Below are positions 1-11,988 of a stretch of 64,000 bases of DNA, one piece after another (position 1 is the stretch's first letter; each line of letters starts with the position of its first letter). Location: positions 629,302,786 through 629,366,785 of the forward strand of contig CM060915.1 of the NCBI GenBank assembly GCA_030737875.1, given 5' to 3'. Position numbers and translations under genes: made by a program. The notes below the pieces were generated by a model. That model saw nothing but the letters and a program-made list of their open reading frames with translations, did not search any database and had not been told where the DNA came from. The DNA comes from Allium sativum (taxonomy: Eukaryota; Streptophyta; Magnoliopsida; Asparagales; Amaryllidaceae).

Positions 1-1641
1 CAGAATTGGAATGAGGCATATGTTGTGTTTTTATAACACTTGTTTATTATATACGCGTGTTATTCAGAAAGGCCGGGTTTATCCCATTCTGAATAACTGA
101 ATGGGCGATGAGTCGACCATGAAGACGGTGGTTGAAGACAGGATGTCTTCACATCTTTTGGATGATTACTGATGTCTTGATTGGGCTATACACCCAAGAC
201 AAGGTAATAAGTGGTGATCGTTCCAGACGTACTTGGAGATCGACCGGATATGCGAGGACCTCTCTCCTGTATTGGACATATGGGATGAGGAATAAGGCGC
301 CTCTAGTTTTGTTCAGACCCCGAACGAACTTGTAAATGGATGTATGTCTGACATCGGAATTCATTCTGTGTGATTGATAGACATTGGTTGCATAGCGTGA
401 ATTGTCTGTGCGGCATGTTGAGATGCAAATGATCAAGGCTTTTGTTGAAAAGCAGAGTCTTGTGGTTGATGATCAAAGCACGACTTTAATATAACATAGC
501 TTTGTGTAGCGTTAATTCGCAAGCCTCACACACCGGTGTGAACCAGAAACAGGAGAGTACCTTAGGGAGGACATGCGTTTCCTTCTAGCTAGGAGTGGTG
601 TCTGGGTTTTGCATGCCCAGATGTTTTACTTATGTGGATGATGGATAGCGAGGCGCCTCAGTTATGTCGGCACTGCGGAGCCGATGGATGGTATGGTCTT
701 TATACAGACCAGATTGACGCCCTATAGGGCAGGGAAACGTAGTGTTCATGCATTTCAATCCACTCCATGTGGACCGACCCTGATGATCCAAGGTGCAGTT
801 GCGGCTGTATCCTGAGGGGCGGGCTAGAGCGTCTCGAATTCGGTAAGGATGATCCCTTGCCATGGTTCACAGACAGAAATCCAACTTCCAATTCGTGACT
901 TTGCGGTTTTTATTGTAGAGCCTAGTATTGGCGACATGATATATGGTACCCATGACGTCTAGGATTGATACATTTATATTTGAAGTTGTTTTAAACACTA
1001 TGCACTTATAATAGTATCAAATGATTTGTTTTAACATACCAAGCATGTTTGGCTACTATAAGGGAAAACCCTATCCTCCGGCTTGCGTTGCATTGTGTGA
1101 TGGGACCTAGGTCTTATAATAGCCTCATTTTTCCAAAAAGCATTGCGCTGTTTTGTTATATGCACTGGTATTCTTGGGAGGAAACCTGATCCGTGTTATA
1201 CGGCGTGATCCCTTGATATATCTAATTTAAAGTATAGTTTTAAATAACTGTTTTAGTTCTCACACCAGTCACATGACTGACCTGGAGTTTATTGTTTTAA
1301 CCTAAACTCTGGGTGCCCCTATTTTTCGCGTGGGTAGCTAGTAGTTTTGGTTTTGCAGATTTATATCCATAGGATCCTGGTTTACAACTGGGACGATATT
1401 CGGAAAGCTCTATATCCGTTTATCTATTTCAGTATTGTTTTGTTTTATTTTCCACTGCATTGTAAATTGTAGATCTCTGATATTTATCGAATGTATAATA
1501 TTTATTTATACTCTGTTATGTTCTTGTATTCTGATAGAGTTTTTGTAATAAACAATGAAATGTTCTGTCGTTTATGTTCTGATTTGTCGTGTTCTCAAAG
1601 CAATCCAGGCTTTCCTTTATGGGGAAGTTCGGGTCGTATCA
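1..1641 (+). mobile_element. 3' part of a giant LTR, family G (left end outside the window)
   Basis: Matches, block by block and in order, the right-hand parts of the solo LTR at 23439-25114 and of the G LTRs at 54300-56089 and 61000-62779. Shared blocks include the 'aactgaat' and 'cttcac' segment, the TCCTCCGGTTTGCGTTGCAT-like segment near 1074, the CAGTC/GACTG stem-loop at 1266-1279 and an AATAAA at 1547-1552. It ends near 1641 in GGGTCGTATCA, a decayed form of the family end GGGTCGTTACA. It resembles the solo LTR more than G itself. No primer-binding site follows, so it is a solo LTR, a 3' LTR or a fragment. No coding sequence is seen. Confidence 0.75.
1266..1279 (+). other. conserved LTR stem-loop, CAGTC/GACTG version
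   Basis: CAGTC and GACTG arms enclose an ACAT loop. GGAGTTT and AAACTC arms of a second hairpin follow, then GGGTGC. The same order of elements recurs in the LTRs of H, S and G. Confidence 0.6.
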
Positions 1642-1828
1642 AAAATTGTGATACTTAGGCTGATCCGAGCATAAAGTGAAACTAGACACTCAAGTCAGGA
1701 CTAGCATTCTTACGTAAGTAAATAAATACAATTGAAATGTATATAGGTGAAAGGCACAAGTAACTCAAAGAACGTTTGGGATCATTGTCCCTTAAGAATC
1801 CGTTAAACTTTTTACATATAATACAATA
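1642..1828. other. unassigned flank between the LTR fragment and element H
   Basis: No repeat, open frame or RNA gene recognised. The last five bases (1824-1828, CAATA) are the left copy of the H target duplication, so this is part of the DNA into which H inserted. It continued originally at 44917. Confidence 0.5.
1824..1828. repeat. target-site duplication of H, left copy (CAATA)
   Basis: Identical to 44912-44916. The two copies lie directly outside the outer edges of the two H LTRs, 43 kb apart, which fixes the limits of H. Confidence 0.85.
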
Positions 1829-2844
1829 CGTAATGACCCGCATTCTAAGTATCGGAGGATCGTAGATTATTTATTTTAGCTTCATGCGAAGTCGTATGGT
1901 CGTGTAACTTTAGGAAATGACTACTAGGTTCATTTCCCACATTCTCGATTTTTGCCAAATTTTAAATGACCATTTTTCCCCTGGCAAATTTGTTTCACCT
2001 ATAACTTTTGATTGGTAAGGAGTTTTGACCTAAAACCACTTCGATTGGATTCAGATGATGGTTTACCTTTCCGTAGAGTGGTCACATTAATCAAACGGAC
2101 TTATCGTTTGGGAGATACGGCTAAAATAAAGTTTGGAAGATGAAAAATGGCATAATTGGGCTTAGCGGGGTGATTAGCAGTTAAGCCGATAACCCCATTT
2201 CGGAATTAGCATTACGGGAGGGTTGAATAGGGTTTGGGAAAACATTTCATTTCAGTTTTCTAGCCACCATTTACAACTCTTGAACCCCAACAATGGCCTC
2301 CATCTCCCAAATTTCATTCTAATCACTTATTAATCGCTAATTAAGCAAAACTACACCAAATCAAGTCAAGTTAGCTTCAAATCAAAGATAGAGTTGATGG
2401 AACACATAGGAATCTGACCCAAATCAGTGGGGTTTTCAGATCGGAAATTTATTTGTGGCTAAGATGAGTGATTAACACGTTTATTCACTAATTACGGCTA
2501 ATTAGGGGTGATTAGTGATAAGTAGCGAAATTATGCATCATAAAAATTTGGAAAAATATGTAAAAATTCTTAAATATTATTTTATATCACTAGTGAAAAT
2601 TTGGGTTAATTTGGATTAAGTTTGCTAATCCTGTTGTTAAAACATGGTTAAGGGGATTAAGGGGAAAATCATTCTTTTTGGGTATGATTGATCTAAAATA
2701 TTTCATGTGAATGATGTTTTAATGTTTTTGATTGATTGTATATGTTGTTACTACTATTTGGAATGTTTTGTGATGTCATAGAAAGGTTAGAATGGTTGTA
2801 AACGCCGTTGTTTGGCGAAAATAGTTTGCTGGAAAAAGTCATAG
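1829..2844 (+). repeat. H 5' LTR, first part
   Basis: Aligns with the first kilobase of the 3' LTR at 42552. The terminal TG is mutated to CG (1829-1830). It stops at 2844, where element L inserted; the last five bases (CATAG, 2840-2844) are L's left target duplication. The LTR resumes at 15209. No clear TATA box is seen. Confidence 0.85.
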
Positions 2845-5800
2845 TGTAACAAACCGGATTTTTGAATTAACAACCCGGATTTTTAGATGGGGTTTGTAAT
2901 AGCTCAGAAAATTTTGGCGTTCAAAAAATAAAAAATTAATTAAATTAAGATTTAACCATTAAAATTAAATGTTTGTATTTGGGGTTTGGATGTCGATCCA
3001 TTTTTGAACGAAGTATTTATTTTTATAAATGGAAATGCTTTTGTAATCATAGTGTAAGCATTTTTTTCCAAAGTTAATGTTATCAACAAATACTAGTTTG
3101 GAACCGGTGCTTCGCACACAGGTCAGTGTTGAAGCAGTGTGAACGCTGAACGTTGTCAAAGTTTGACAGATAAGCAATATTTACGTCATTAAGTAATAAA
3201 GTATACGTTAGTTTTGCAACATCAAGGGGTATGTATTTGTTAACAAGCATTTGATGAAGAAATCAATTAAAATTTTTTTAATGACAAATATTATGATATA
3301 TTTAATTTTTAAAGGGAGTACGTAGGATTAATTATTCATGTGTATAAAAGAAATGTGAGAATATAAGTAAAATATTTTAAAATGTGGAACTTATGTACAT
3401 TTGTTGTTAAATTGAGAAATTGTGTAAATCATGGCTATTTAAAGATAACAAGTTTTAAAATATTTCAAAATAATATTTACAAATTTATTTAACTTTGTTG
3501 GTAATTAATTTTTGATTGCGTATAGTTAATAATGTGAAATATGGTGTAAACATGAGTTAGTTGGCCTAATCTGGTGTTAAAAGGGGTTAATGATCAATTA
3601 GTGGCTTAATGAAGGGGGTTGGGGGGTTTATTATACTATTTACATGAGGAGATTTCTGGAAAAGAGGAGAGGAACGCATTTCCTCTCCATCCCTCCTTTT
3701 CTAAAAGAAATGCGGAGAGAAAGAAAAAAACAATGGGGGTTTTTTCATTTTTCTCTTGGTTCTATTTTGTTCATTCTCTATCTTCTTGAATTCCATGATA
3801 TGCTGAAAGTGATTTCCCCCCCCCCCCAAAAAAATCACTGATGTTCGCCTCTAATCAAATCACTTCACTCATTCCTCACCCACCGACCGACGTCAGAGCC
3901 CCCATCGCGGGTCGCCCCTGAGCTCCTCCACCGGCCACCCTACATCAACCACGCCTCCTTAGTCACCTACCTGCTCGACTTAGAGGAGAGGAGCACGAAG
4001 GAAGGCTATTGTCTAAACTCTGATAATGGCCATGTTCAGAAGTTAGATCCCAAAGTTCAACTTCAAGAAACGCTGCATCTACAGATTTCAGATGGTGTAC
4101 ATGGGCTCGAGGTAACCTTTACAGTAATTAACCTATAACTGCTTGTATTTTAATCTACTTGATCGTTCAACTATTTGAAAGCCTAAGAGTAGTAGCAGTT
4201 TATTTTAATTATAAAATATATTTCTAATGTTTTTCATTTAGCGTTTTGGATTTACGTCCATCTTCATCACATACCTTATATTTTGCATTTGCTATTCATA
4301 ATTTCGTTTCTTATTGAATGCCTGAAGTTCATTACCACCTACTTCGTGCTTGAAGTTATGTAACGTATCATTTTTACCATTGAAGTGTGTTATTTTTATG
4401 AACAAAGAATATACTTAAGTTTTCTTTAAAAGTCATATGTATTTGTTTGAAATTTGCGAGGTAACTTAAGTTTTTGAATACAAGCCTGCTGGACCTTTTG
4501 AAGCTACCAGGAACGAACTGACTATTAAATGCAAATAATGAAAGCCGTGTAAGTGATTTTTTTAGTAGGTTTCCATTAGCATGTTCAAATAACCTAACCC
4601 TCTTAACGTTATGCTCACTTCCCCCATGTATTATCTGCAAATTTGCATTAAGGTGACTGTCAATTTGTGGTACCAAATATCTTTTTATCAACCTTGACAA
4701 ACCAAGATCAAAGGAAGCGGATCAGTAACTTGATCAAATACTGATGAACTGTCTGTATGCTTATTTTCTATGGTACTATGAATTTCTGAATATTTAGGAT
4801 CTGTTCGGTTTATGTTGAGTTTTGTTTGCTTTGTTCTGTTATATGATAGGATTGTCAATTTTCTGACATTTGTTCGTTGATGAGATTCACAAGTTTTTGT
4901 GCTTTCTGCAAAACTGATCTTTTTTTGTAGTTTCTGATATTGACTTAACTAGCCCGTATTGTTTTAAGTTATTGGCGAAGATGGTAAGGAAAAAAAAGTA
5001 TTTTGCCAAAAATCAGTTCTAAATGATACATGTACAACAAGTTGTACTTTGTTTTATAAATGAAAAAGAGTATTGTGGCTTGAATGGTTGCTATGTATTT
5101 AGCTTTCACAGGGAATGAAATAAAAATTTAAGAAAGAAGGACGTGTTGTGCAGTAATTATGGCATTTGCCTTGGTCCTTGGAGGGCTCACAGTCGAAACC
5201 TGGTGCATTCATTTTTAAATATCAACTCCAAGGTTTCCTGAAATTTTCCTTCTGTACGTGCCATGCGTACTACCCTGATGCATGCTACTTCCCCTTCGTA
5301 TTGTATTATTATCAAACTTTCTTATTAAAGTGCTATAAAATGAAGATTACATCTTTTGTCATTGCTATATTTTTATAATCTACTAGCAAACAATATTATT
5401 GTCAAACATTCTATTTAAAGAGCTATAAAAATGATTATTTAAGCCTTCTGTCATTGTCATAATTTTTGTAATCTACTAGCAAGCATAACAAAAATTACTT
5501 TGAAATTATGTCCTATTATTGCGATATTTGCAGAATATCATATTTCAATCCATGGTCAATATTTTGTTGATACAACTAGTAAATCCTATGTTATGTTATG
5601 GCTCAAACAACCTTACTCCACCATTGTTGTTTATGAGCCAAAAAGCTATATGTTTTTGTTTTTGACATAAGTGTCAACGTTTATGTAAATTAGGTCTCTA
5701 ATTTCTGAAATAGAAAACTCAAGATTACTGGCATTTTTCTAGAAGAAAATGGGTCGTTTCTTGATAAATTATTTCGTTGATAAACAACTACTTTTATATT

Positions 5801-6157
5801 AAGATACAGGTGACTACGAAGTTTAGAATTTGGACCCGTCATTTTTAGATGTGATCCAAGTAATATATGGTCAGGGCCCAAGTGTCGTGTGAAGACGTAC
5901 GCACGCAAGTCCGTCATAAAGCGTAAAATTTATTCATTGAACGTTTGTGAATAAGTTTATATTTCTTCCGCTGTACAATTTTTTTATGTAAAGCACTGAT
6001 ATTTGTATAAAATTTTATTTTGCTATTATGGCTGGGTTTTGCGATTCTGTGTTAAATTCTATTTTAAACCCTGTAAGCTAATAATAATCCGTCGTTTTGA
6101 ATGCTTCGAGTTAGCTTAACCACCGATTCAGGACGGTCAAAATGTCGGGCTGTTACA
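2845..6157 (+). repeat. L LTR copy A
   Basis: Complete LTR, 3313 bp, starting TGTAACAAACC and ending GGGCTGTTACA. A short duplication near the start repeats the terminal 'aacccggattttt' motif. It shares its whole length with copy C. It contains a C-run plus A-run near 3817 and a pyrimidine-rich stretch before it. Confidence 0.85.
3842..4111 (+). other. 90-codon open frame ending at a splice-donor-like site inside the L LTR
   Basis: After a TGA at 3839-3841 the frame stays open for 90 codons to CTCGAG, immediately followed by GTAACC. This resembles a plant 5' splice site in phase 0. Copy C keeps the same frame (open to 13221, then GTAACT). Copy B has the donor (6815) but one extra C breaks the frame. 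There is no ATG early in the frame and I do not recognise the peptide. It may be a captured host exon, or a leader exon of the element's own transcript. Three related LTRs staying open is weak evidence for coding. Confidence 0.3.
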
Positions 6158-6166
6158 TTTGGTATC
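6158..6166 (+). other. truncated primer-binding site at the A/B junction of L
   Basis: Two spacer bases and TGGTATC, the first 7 bases of the primer-binding site, follow LTR A. The sequence then jumps straight into LTR B at the position equivalent to about 3456 of LTR A. One whole internal region and about 611 bp of LTR are missing at this joint. Confidence 0.8.
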
Positions 6167-8867
6167 TAAAATATTTCAAAATAATATTTACAAATTTATT
6201 TAACTTTGTTGGTCATTAATTTTTGATTGCGTATAGTTAATAATGTGAAATATGGTGTAAACATGGGTTAATTGGCCTAATCTGGTGTTAAAAGGGGTTA
6301 ACGATCAATTAGCGGCTTAATGAAGGGGATTAGGGGGTTTATTACAATTTTTACATGTGGAGAATTCTGGAAAAGAGGAACACATTTCCTCTCCATCCCT
6401 CCTTTTCCAAAAGAAACGCGAAGAGAAAAAAAACAATGGGAGTTTTTCATTTTTCTCTCGGTTCTATTTTGTTCATTCTCTATCTTCTTGAATTCCATGA
6501 TATGCTAAAAGTGATTTCCCCCCCCCCCAAAAAAAACCACTGTTGTACATCTCTAATCAAATCACTTCACTCATTCCTCACCCACCGACCGACGTCAGAG
6601 CCCCCCATCACGGGTCGCCTATGAGCTCCTCCACCGGTCGCCCTACATCAACCACGCCTCCTTAGTCACCCACCTGCTCGACTTAGAGGAGAGGAGCACG
6701 AAGGAAGGCTATTGTCTAAACTCCGATAATGGTCGTGTTCAGAAGTTAGATCCCAAAGTTCAACTTCAAGAAACACTACATCTACAGATTTCAGAGGGTG
6801 TACATGGGCTCAAGGTAACCTTTACAGTAATTAACCTATAACTGCTTGTATTTTAATCTACTTGATCATTCAACTATTTGAAAGCCTAAGAGTACTAGCA
6901 GTTTATTTTAATTAAAAAAAATATTTCTAATGTTTTTCATTTAGCGTTTTGGATTTACGTCCATCTTCATCACATACCTTATATTTTGCCTTTGCTATTC
7001 ATAATTTCGTTTCTTATTGAATGCCTGAAGTTCATTACCACCTACTTCCTACTTGAAGTTATGTAACCAGTTCATTTTTATCATTGAAGTGTGTTATTTT
7101 TATGAACAAAGAATATACTTAAGTTTTTTTTAAAAGTTATATGTATTTGTTTGAAATTTGCGAAGAAGTAACTTCAGTTTTTGAATACAACCCTATTGGA
7201 CCTTTTGAAGTTACCAGGATCGAACTGATTATTAAATGCAAATAGTGAAAGCCGTATAAGTGATTTTTTTAGTAGGTTTCCGTTAACATGTTCAAATAAC
7301 CCAACCCTCTTAACGTTATGCTCACTTCCCCCATGTATTATCTGCAAATTTGCATTAAGATGACTGTCAATTTGTGGTACCAAATATCTTTTTATCAACC
7401 TTGACAAACCAAGATCAAAGAAAGCGGATCGGAACTTGATCAAATACTGATGAACTGTCGGTATGCTTATTTTCTATGGTACTGTGAATTTCTGAATATT
7501 TAGGATCTGTTCGGTTTATGTTGAGTTTTGTTTTCTTTGTTCTGTTATATGATAGGATTGTAGATTTTCTGACTTTTGTTCGTTGATGAGATTCACTATT
7601 TTTTGTGCTTTCTGCAAAACTGAAATTTTGTTGTAGTTTCTGATATTGACTTAACTAGCCCGTATTGTTTTAAGTTATTGGCGAAGACGGTAAGGAAAAA
7701 AAAGTATTTTTTGCCAAAAATCAGTTCTAAATGATACATGTACTGCAAGTTGTACTTTGTTTCATAAATGAAAACAAAGTAGTGTGGCTTGAATGGTTGC
7801 TATGTATTTAGCTTTCACAGGGAATGAAATGAAAATTTAAGAAAGAAGGACGTGTTGTGCAGTAATTATGGCAGTTGCCTTGGTCCTTGGAGGGCTCATA
7901 GTCGAAACCTGGCGCATTCATTTTTAAATATCAACTCCAAGGTTTCCTGTAATTTTCCTTCTATACGTGCCATGCGTACCGCCCTGATGCATGCTTCTTC
8001 CCCTTCGCATTGTATTATTATCAAACTTTCTTATTAAAGTGCTATAAAATGAATATTACATCTTTTGTCATTGTTATATTTTTATAATCTACTAGCAAAC
8101 AGTATTATTGTCAAACATTCTTATTAAAGAGCTATAAAAATGAACATTTACGTCTTCTGTCATTGTCATAATTTTTGTAATCTACTAGCAAACATAACAA
8201 AAACTACTTTGAAATTATGTCCTATTATTGCGATATTTGCCGAATATCATAATTTAATCCATGATCAATTTTTTGTTGATACAACTAGTAAATCCTATGT
8301 TATGTTATGGTAAAACAACCTTGCTCCACCATTGTTGTTTATGAGCCAAAAAGCTATATGTTTTTGTTTTTGAGATAAGTGTCAATGAGTATGTAAATTA
8401 GGTCTCTAATTTCTGAAATAGAAAACGCAAGATTACTGGCATTTTTCTGGAAGAAAATGGGTCTTTTCTTGATAAATTAATTTGTTGACAAACAACTACT
8501 TTTATATCAAGATACAGGTGACTACGAAGTTCAGAAATTGGACCCTTCGTTTTTAGATGTGATCCAAGTAATATATGGTCAGGGCCCAAGTGTCGTGTGA
8601 AAATGTACGCACGCAAGTCCGTCATAAAGCATAAAATTTATTCATTGAATGTTTATGAATAAGTTTATATTTTCTTCCGCTGTACAATTTTTTTTATGTA
8701 AATCACTGATATTTGTATAAAATTTTATTCTACTACTATGGTTGGGCTCTGCAATTCTTTGTTAAATTCTATTTTAAACCCTGTAAGCTAATAACAATCT
8801 GTCGTTTTGAACGCTTCGAGTTGGCTTAACCACCGATTCGGGACGGTGAAAATGGCGGGCTGTTACC
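6167..8867 (+). repeat. L LTR copy B, 5'-truncated
   Basis: Collinear with LTR A from about 3456 onward and with LTR C. It lacks the first roughly 611 bp, hence the TGTAAC end. The right end reads GTTACC instead of GTTACA and is followed by the intact primer-binding site, so B acts as the 5' LTR of the remaining unit. Confidence 0.85.
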
Positions 8868-8869
8868 TT

Positions 8870-8881
8870 TGGTATCAGAGC
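8870..8881 (+). other. primer-binding site of L (initiator tRNA-Met type)
   Basis: TGGTATCAGAGC, two bases after the LTR end. It is complementary to the 3' end of plant initiator tRNA-Met, which primes minus-strand DNA synthesis. Confidence 0.9.
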
Positions 8882-8929
8882 TATGGTTTTTTTAAAACTT
8901 GGCTTATTGGGTTTAAAACTCATTAGAGA

Positions 8930-8947
8930 TAGGGTGGAAATACCCTA
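8930..8947 (+). other. leader hairpin shared with element G
   Basis: TAGGGT (8930-8935) pairs with ACCCTA (8942-8947) around GGAAAT, about 50 bases after the primer-binding site and preceded by CATTAGAGA. Element G has three counterparts at the same place with different but complementary arms. A packaging or dimerisation signal is a guess. Confidence 0.45.
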
Positions 8948-10339
8948 GAATGAGCGGAATTGACACTAGAATTGCTCTAGAGAGAGCGCGTTTTGGAAAG
9001 AATAAAATATTTTAATGTGATTTTGAAAAAAATACTTAGAGTTTTGGTTTAAAATCAAGATGGGTAGTAAGACTGGTTTTTGAAAAATACTTAAAGTCCC
9101 CACAAAAGCGTAATGCGAACGCTGTTCAGGAACGGTTGATGAAGCGAGAGTTGAATCAATCTTGGAACTGATTTGGGTTGGATTGGGGTTGGAATTGACC
9201 ACTTTAATGAAGATTAGGTTGTTGAACGTAGAGTAAGGAGGCCGGGAAAAAAAACCCAAGCGTAAACTAATTATTTTTCCTTTCGATTATTTAATAAAGA
9301 CGTTGATATAATATTGTTTGAATTGAACATAATTTTTGTTGAGATTGATGCGAAATTCTGTATGATGAGGATTTTGAGAAAATGGATTAGTAATGCCAAG
9401 CGGTATGTGACGTTTGGTAATACTTTTCTGATTACTCTCTTGACTTTTCATATGGAACGATTGTTGTTTTGTATTCTCAGTTGGTGCAATTTGCTTCCTT
9501 ACTATAAAAAAAATATAATAAAAAATAAATAAACTAAGTAACACAATGTGATATAGGAAGCTTATGTTATATCTAAATAATGACTATTGAAAGTATCCGT
9601 TAATTTCTGAATTGAAATATTTTTGGGATATTTTTAGTTGACATGCGTTTATGTCATTTGTATGATGATACTTTTATTCTATATCACAACCAGTGTGACT
9701 TGATTTGAAGTTAAACCACCGCATTTTATGAGTAGGCCTATAATAGGCTTGTTCTTGTTTCCTAGTGGATAATTAGATTGGTGGTTAGATAGTGGTTCTA
9801 ATTGATTAATTTGGGTTTTATGATGAGTTTTGAGCACACATTGCACGATTTAAACTAGTTTTCTAATGTACGTATAAAATTAAGTTTTCATTATAGTTTT
9901 AAGCTTAAAAGAGTTTTATAATTTAGTTTTCACACTAAATGGCCTCAAAACAATAGTATAAAGTTATTTTCATAAACATATGGATTTTATTGGTCTCATA
10001 AAATATTTCATAACTTATTTTGAAATCAAGAATTTTCGTATATATATGAACTACACAATCTTGCACCCTTCAACATAACGTACTGGATTTTAAACGACAT
10101 TGTACACTCCGTGGTATGGGACACAGAAGTCTACGAAGTCGGTTAATTCCAATATAGTTAGATTGAAGCTGATGTTTTATTAATGATGGTTTAGAGTTTT
10201 CGATGTTTTCCATTGCGAAGTTGATAAGCAGCTAGTGAACCAGTAGTGAGAACGTGTGGTATGGGACGCATTGTTACCACTACTTGGGTTATTGACTGTC
10301 AGTCAGTTACGCATGTTGTGTTTGTTGAGCCAGTACTTT

Positions 10340-10700
10340 GCTTCGGGGGGGAGCCGAGACTCGGGGGGAATCGCGTATACGTATTCACTTGACTGGGAGG
10401 GGGGGTCAAGATACACTCGACCAACGAGGTCGCAGTGGAAGTCAAGACTCGGGGGGAGTCACATATTCACTTGACCGGGGGAGTCAAGATACACTCGACC
10501 GATGAGGTCGCAGTGGAAGTCGAGACTCGGGGGGGGGGGGGGGAGTCACGTATTCACTTGACCAGGGGAGTCAAGATACACTCAGCCGGGGGGTGTGGGG
10601 GGAAGGGGTCGCAGTGGAAGCCGAGACTTGGGGGGAGTCACACATTCACTTAACCGGAGGGGGGGGGGGGGGTCAAGATACACTCGACCGGGGGAGTCGC
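10340..10700 (+). repeat. G-rich tandem array in the L interior
   Basis: About four copies of a unit near 80 bp containing 'gagactcggggggagtca', 'cacttgac' and 'gtcaagatacactcga'. Each carries one or more runs of 6-13 G on the + strand. The repeated runs could form G-quadruplexes (inference). The overlapping open frames of about 70 codons here are products of the repeat and not genes. Confidence 0.75.
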
Positions 10701-11975
10701 AGTGACATGCGCTTAACTTGAATACGTATAAGTACTGAGCTAAGCTCTGGGGGAGCTATATTATCATGCGGTTGCACGTGCATGATTATTTATAATGGAT
10801 CCATATTGTGATGATATTTTGTGATTTGATCTTTACGATCATACATGGAAGATTATTTGATTTTAAATTTACCTAAACAATTTGTGATTTCATATGTTGG
10901 AAGGTAATGCTCCTTTCATGGTATTTGACTCATTCGAGTTATATGATGATTTTCATTTGATAATACATGGCTATTGCTCGGGATGAGCAATACTAGAGCT
11001 CAGGTTGGGCTATAATTTACTTAATAGCAAGTGCACGTTATTTATGATGATTTTTATGTTATGATTCGATGTTGGTGATTTTCATTTGCTAAAGCTTGGC
11101 TATTGCTCAAGATGAGCAAACTTATAGCTCGGGACAGACTTTATTATTATTGCATGCGCACATTTCTTATGATTTCTTTTATAGGTTGGGTTTGATGATT
11201 TTAAGTTGATCGGGATGATCGTACATTTGCAGAGTGCATTTGGATTTCCAATCCATCATTTTGTGATATTTAGATGTTTTGGAGTAAGGTACTCCCTTTA
11301 TTGATCATATTATTTTATATATGAAAAGTGTTATGAGTATCTTATTGATTTATATGTGATAATCTGATTTGATTTATTTCGTCATATTGTTTCATATGAT
11401 AAATGCAACATGGATTTCATTGCGTTACAATACTCTGACTTGATTTATTATGAGTATCATATTGATGTAAAAATAATAATAATTGGTGTGAGTAACATGT
11501 TGGTTTATACATGGTACTCTTTGTTGATTCATTTTATCATATTTTTTTGCGGATGAATGCCACATTGATTTAATTGGCTCCTCTTTAATTTAATTTATCT
11601 TATTGTTCTTATATATGATAAATGTTATAAAGATTTTATTAGCTTTGAATCAAATTGTTATCATATTGTTTGTGATATTTGTTATTAATATCATATTGGT
11701 TTATATATGATATTTTGACTAACTTTATCATATTTTCTAAAATTATTACTGTTAGAATCATATTAATTTATATATGATATCTTTATACTGAAAACTGAGA
11801 GTAGATGTCCTAAATTGTGTATTTTATTGGGATAAGAGTTGAAATTTCAACAAAATTGAGCAATCATAGTTGAAAATTTTCTGATCTAAATTAGTTGGAA
11901 GGAAGTTAGATGCAATGTTGGAATTTCATAATGTTATATATCGACCCAAGTAAATTGCGAGGACGCAATTTCTTT

Positions 11976-11988
11976 AAGGGGAAAAGTC
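11976..11988 (+). other. polypurine tract of L
   Basis: AAAAG preceded by AAGGGG lies directly before LTR C. It is the expected plus-strand priming site, preceded by 'gaggacgcaatttctt', a motif also seen before the H polypurine tract. Confidence 0.75.

Larger units (their letters stand above)
8868..11988 (+). other. L internal region, non-coding
   Basis: Only short chance open frames occur on either strand; no gag, protease or RT motif is found. It holds a leader hairpin (8930-8947), a G-rich array (10340-10700) and a diverged direct repeat of about 115 bp near 10975 and 11097 ('ggctattgctc..gatgagca'). The rest is AT-rich with a recurring TATATATGAT theme from 11300 to 11790. It ends in a polypurine tract. 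Confidence 0.75.

Noticed and set aside
10256..10653. Two 72-codon frames with LTGGVKIHSTDE-like repeats
   Set aside because: Product of the G-rich 80-bp array in a non-coding LARD interior.
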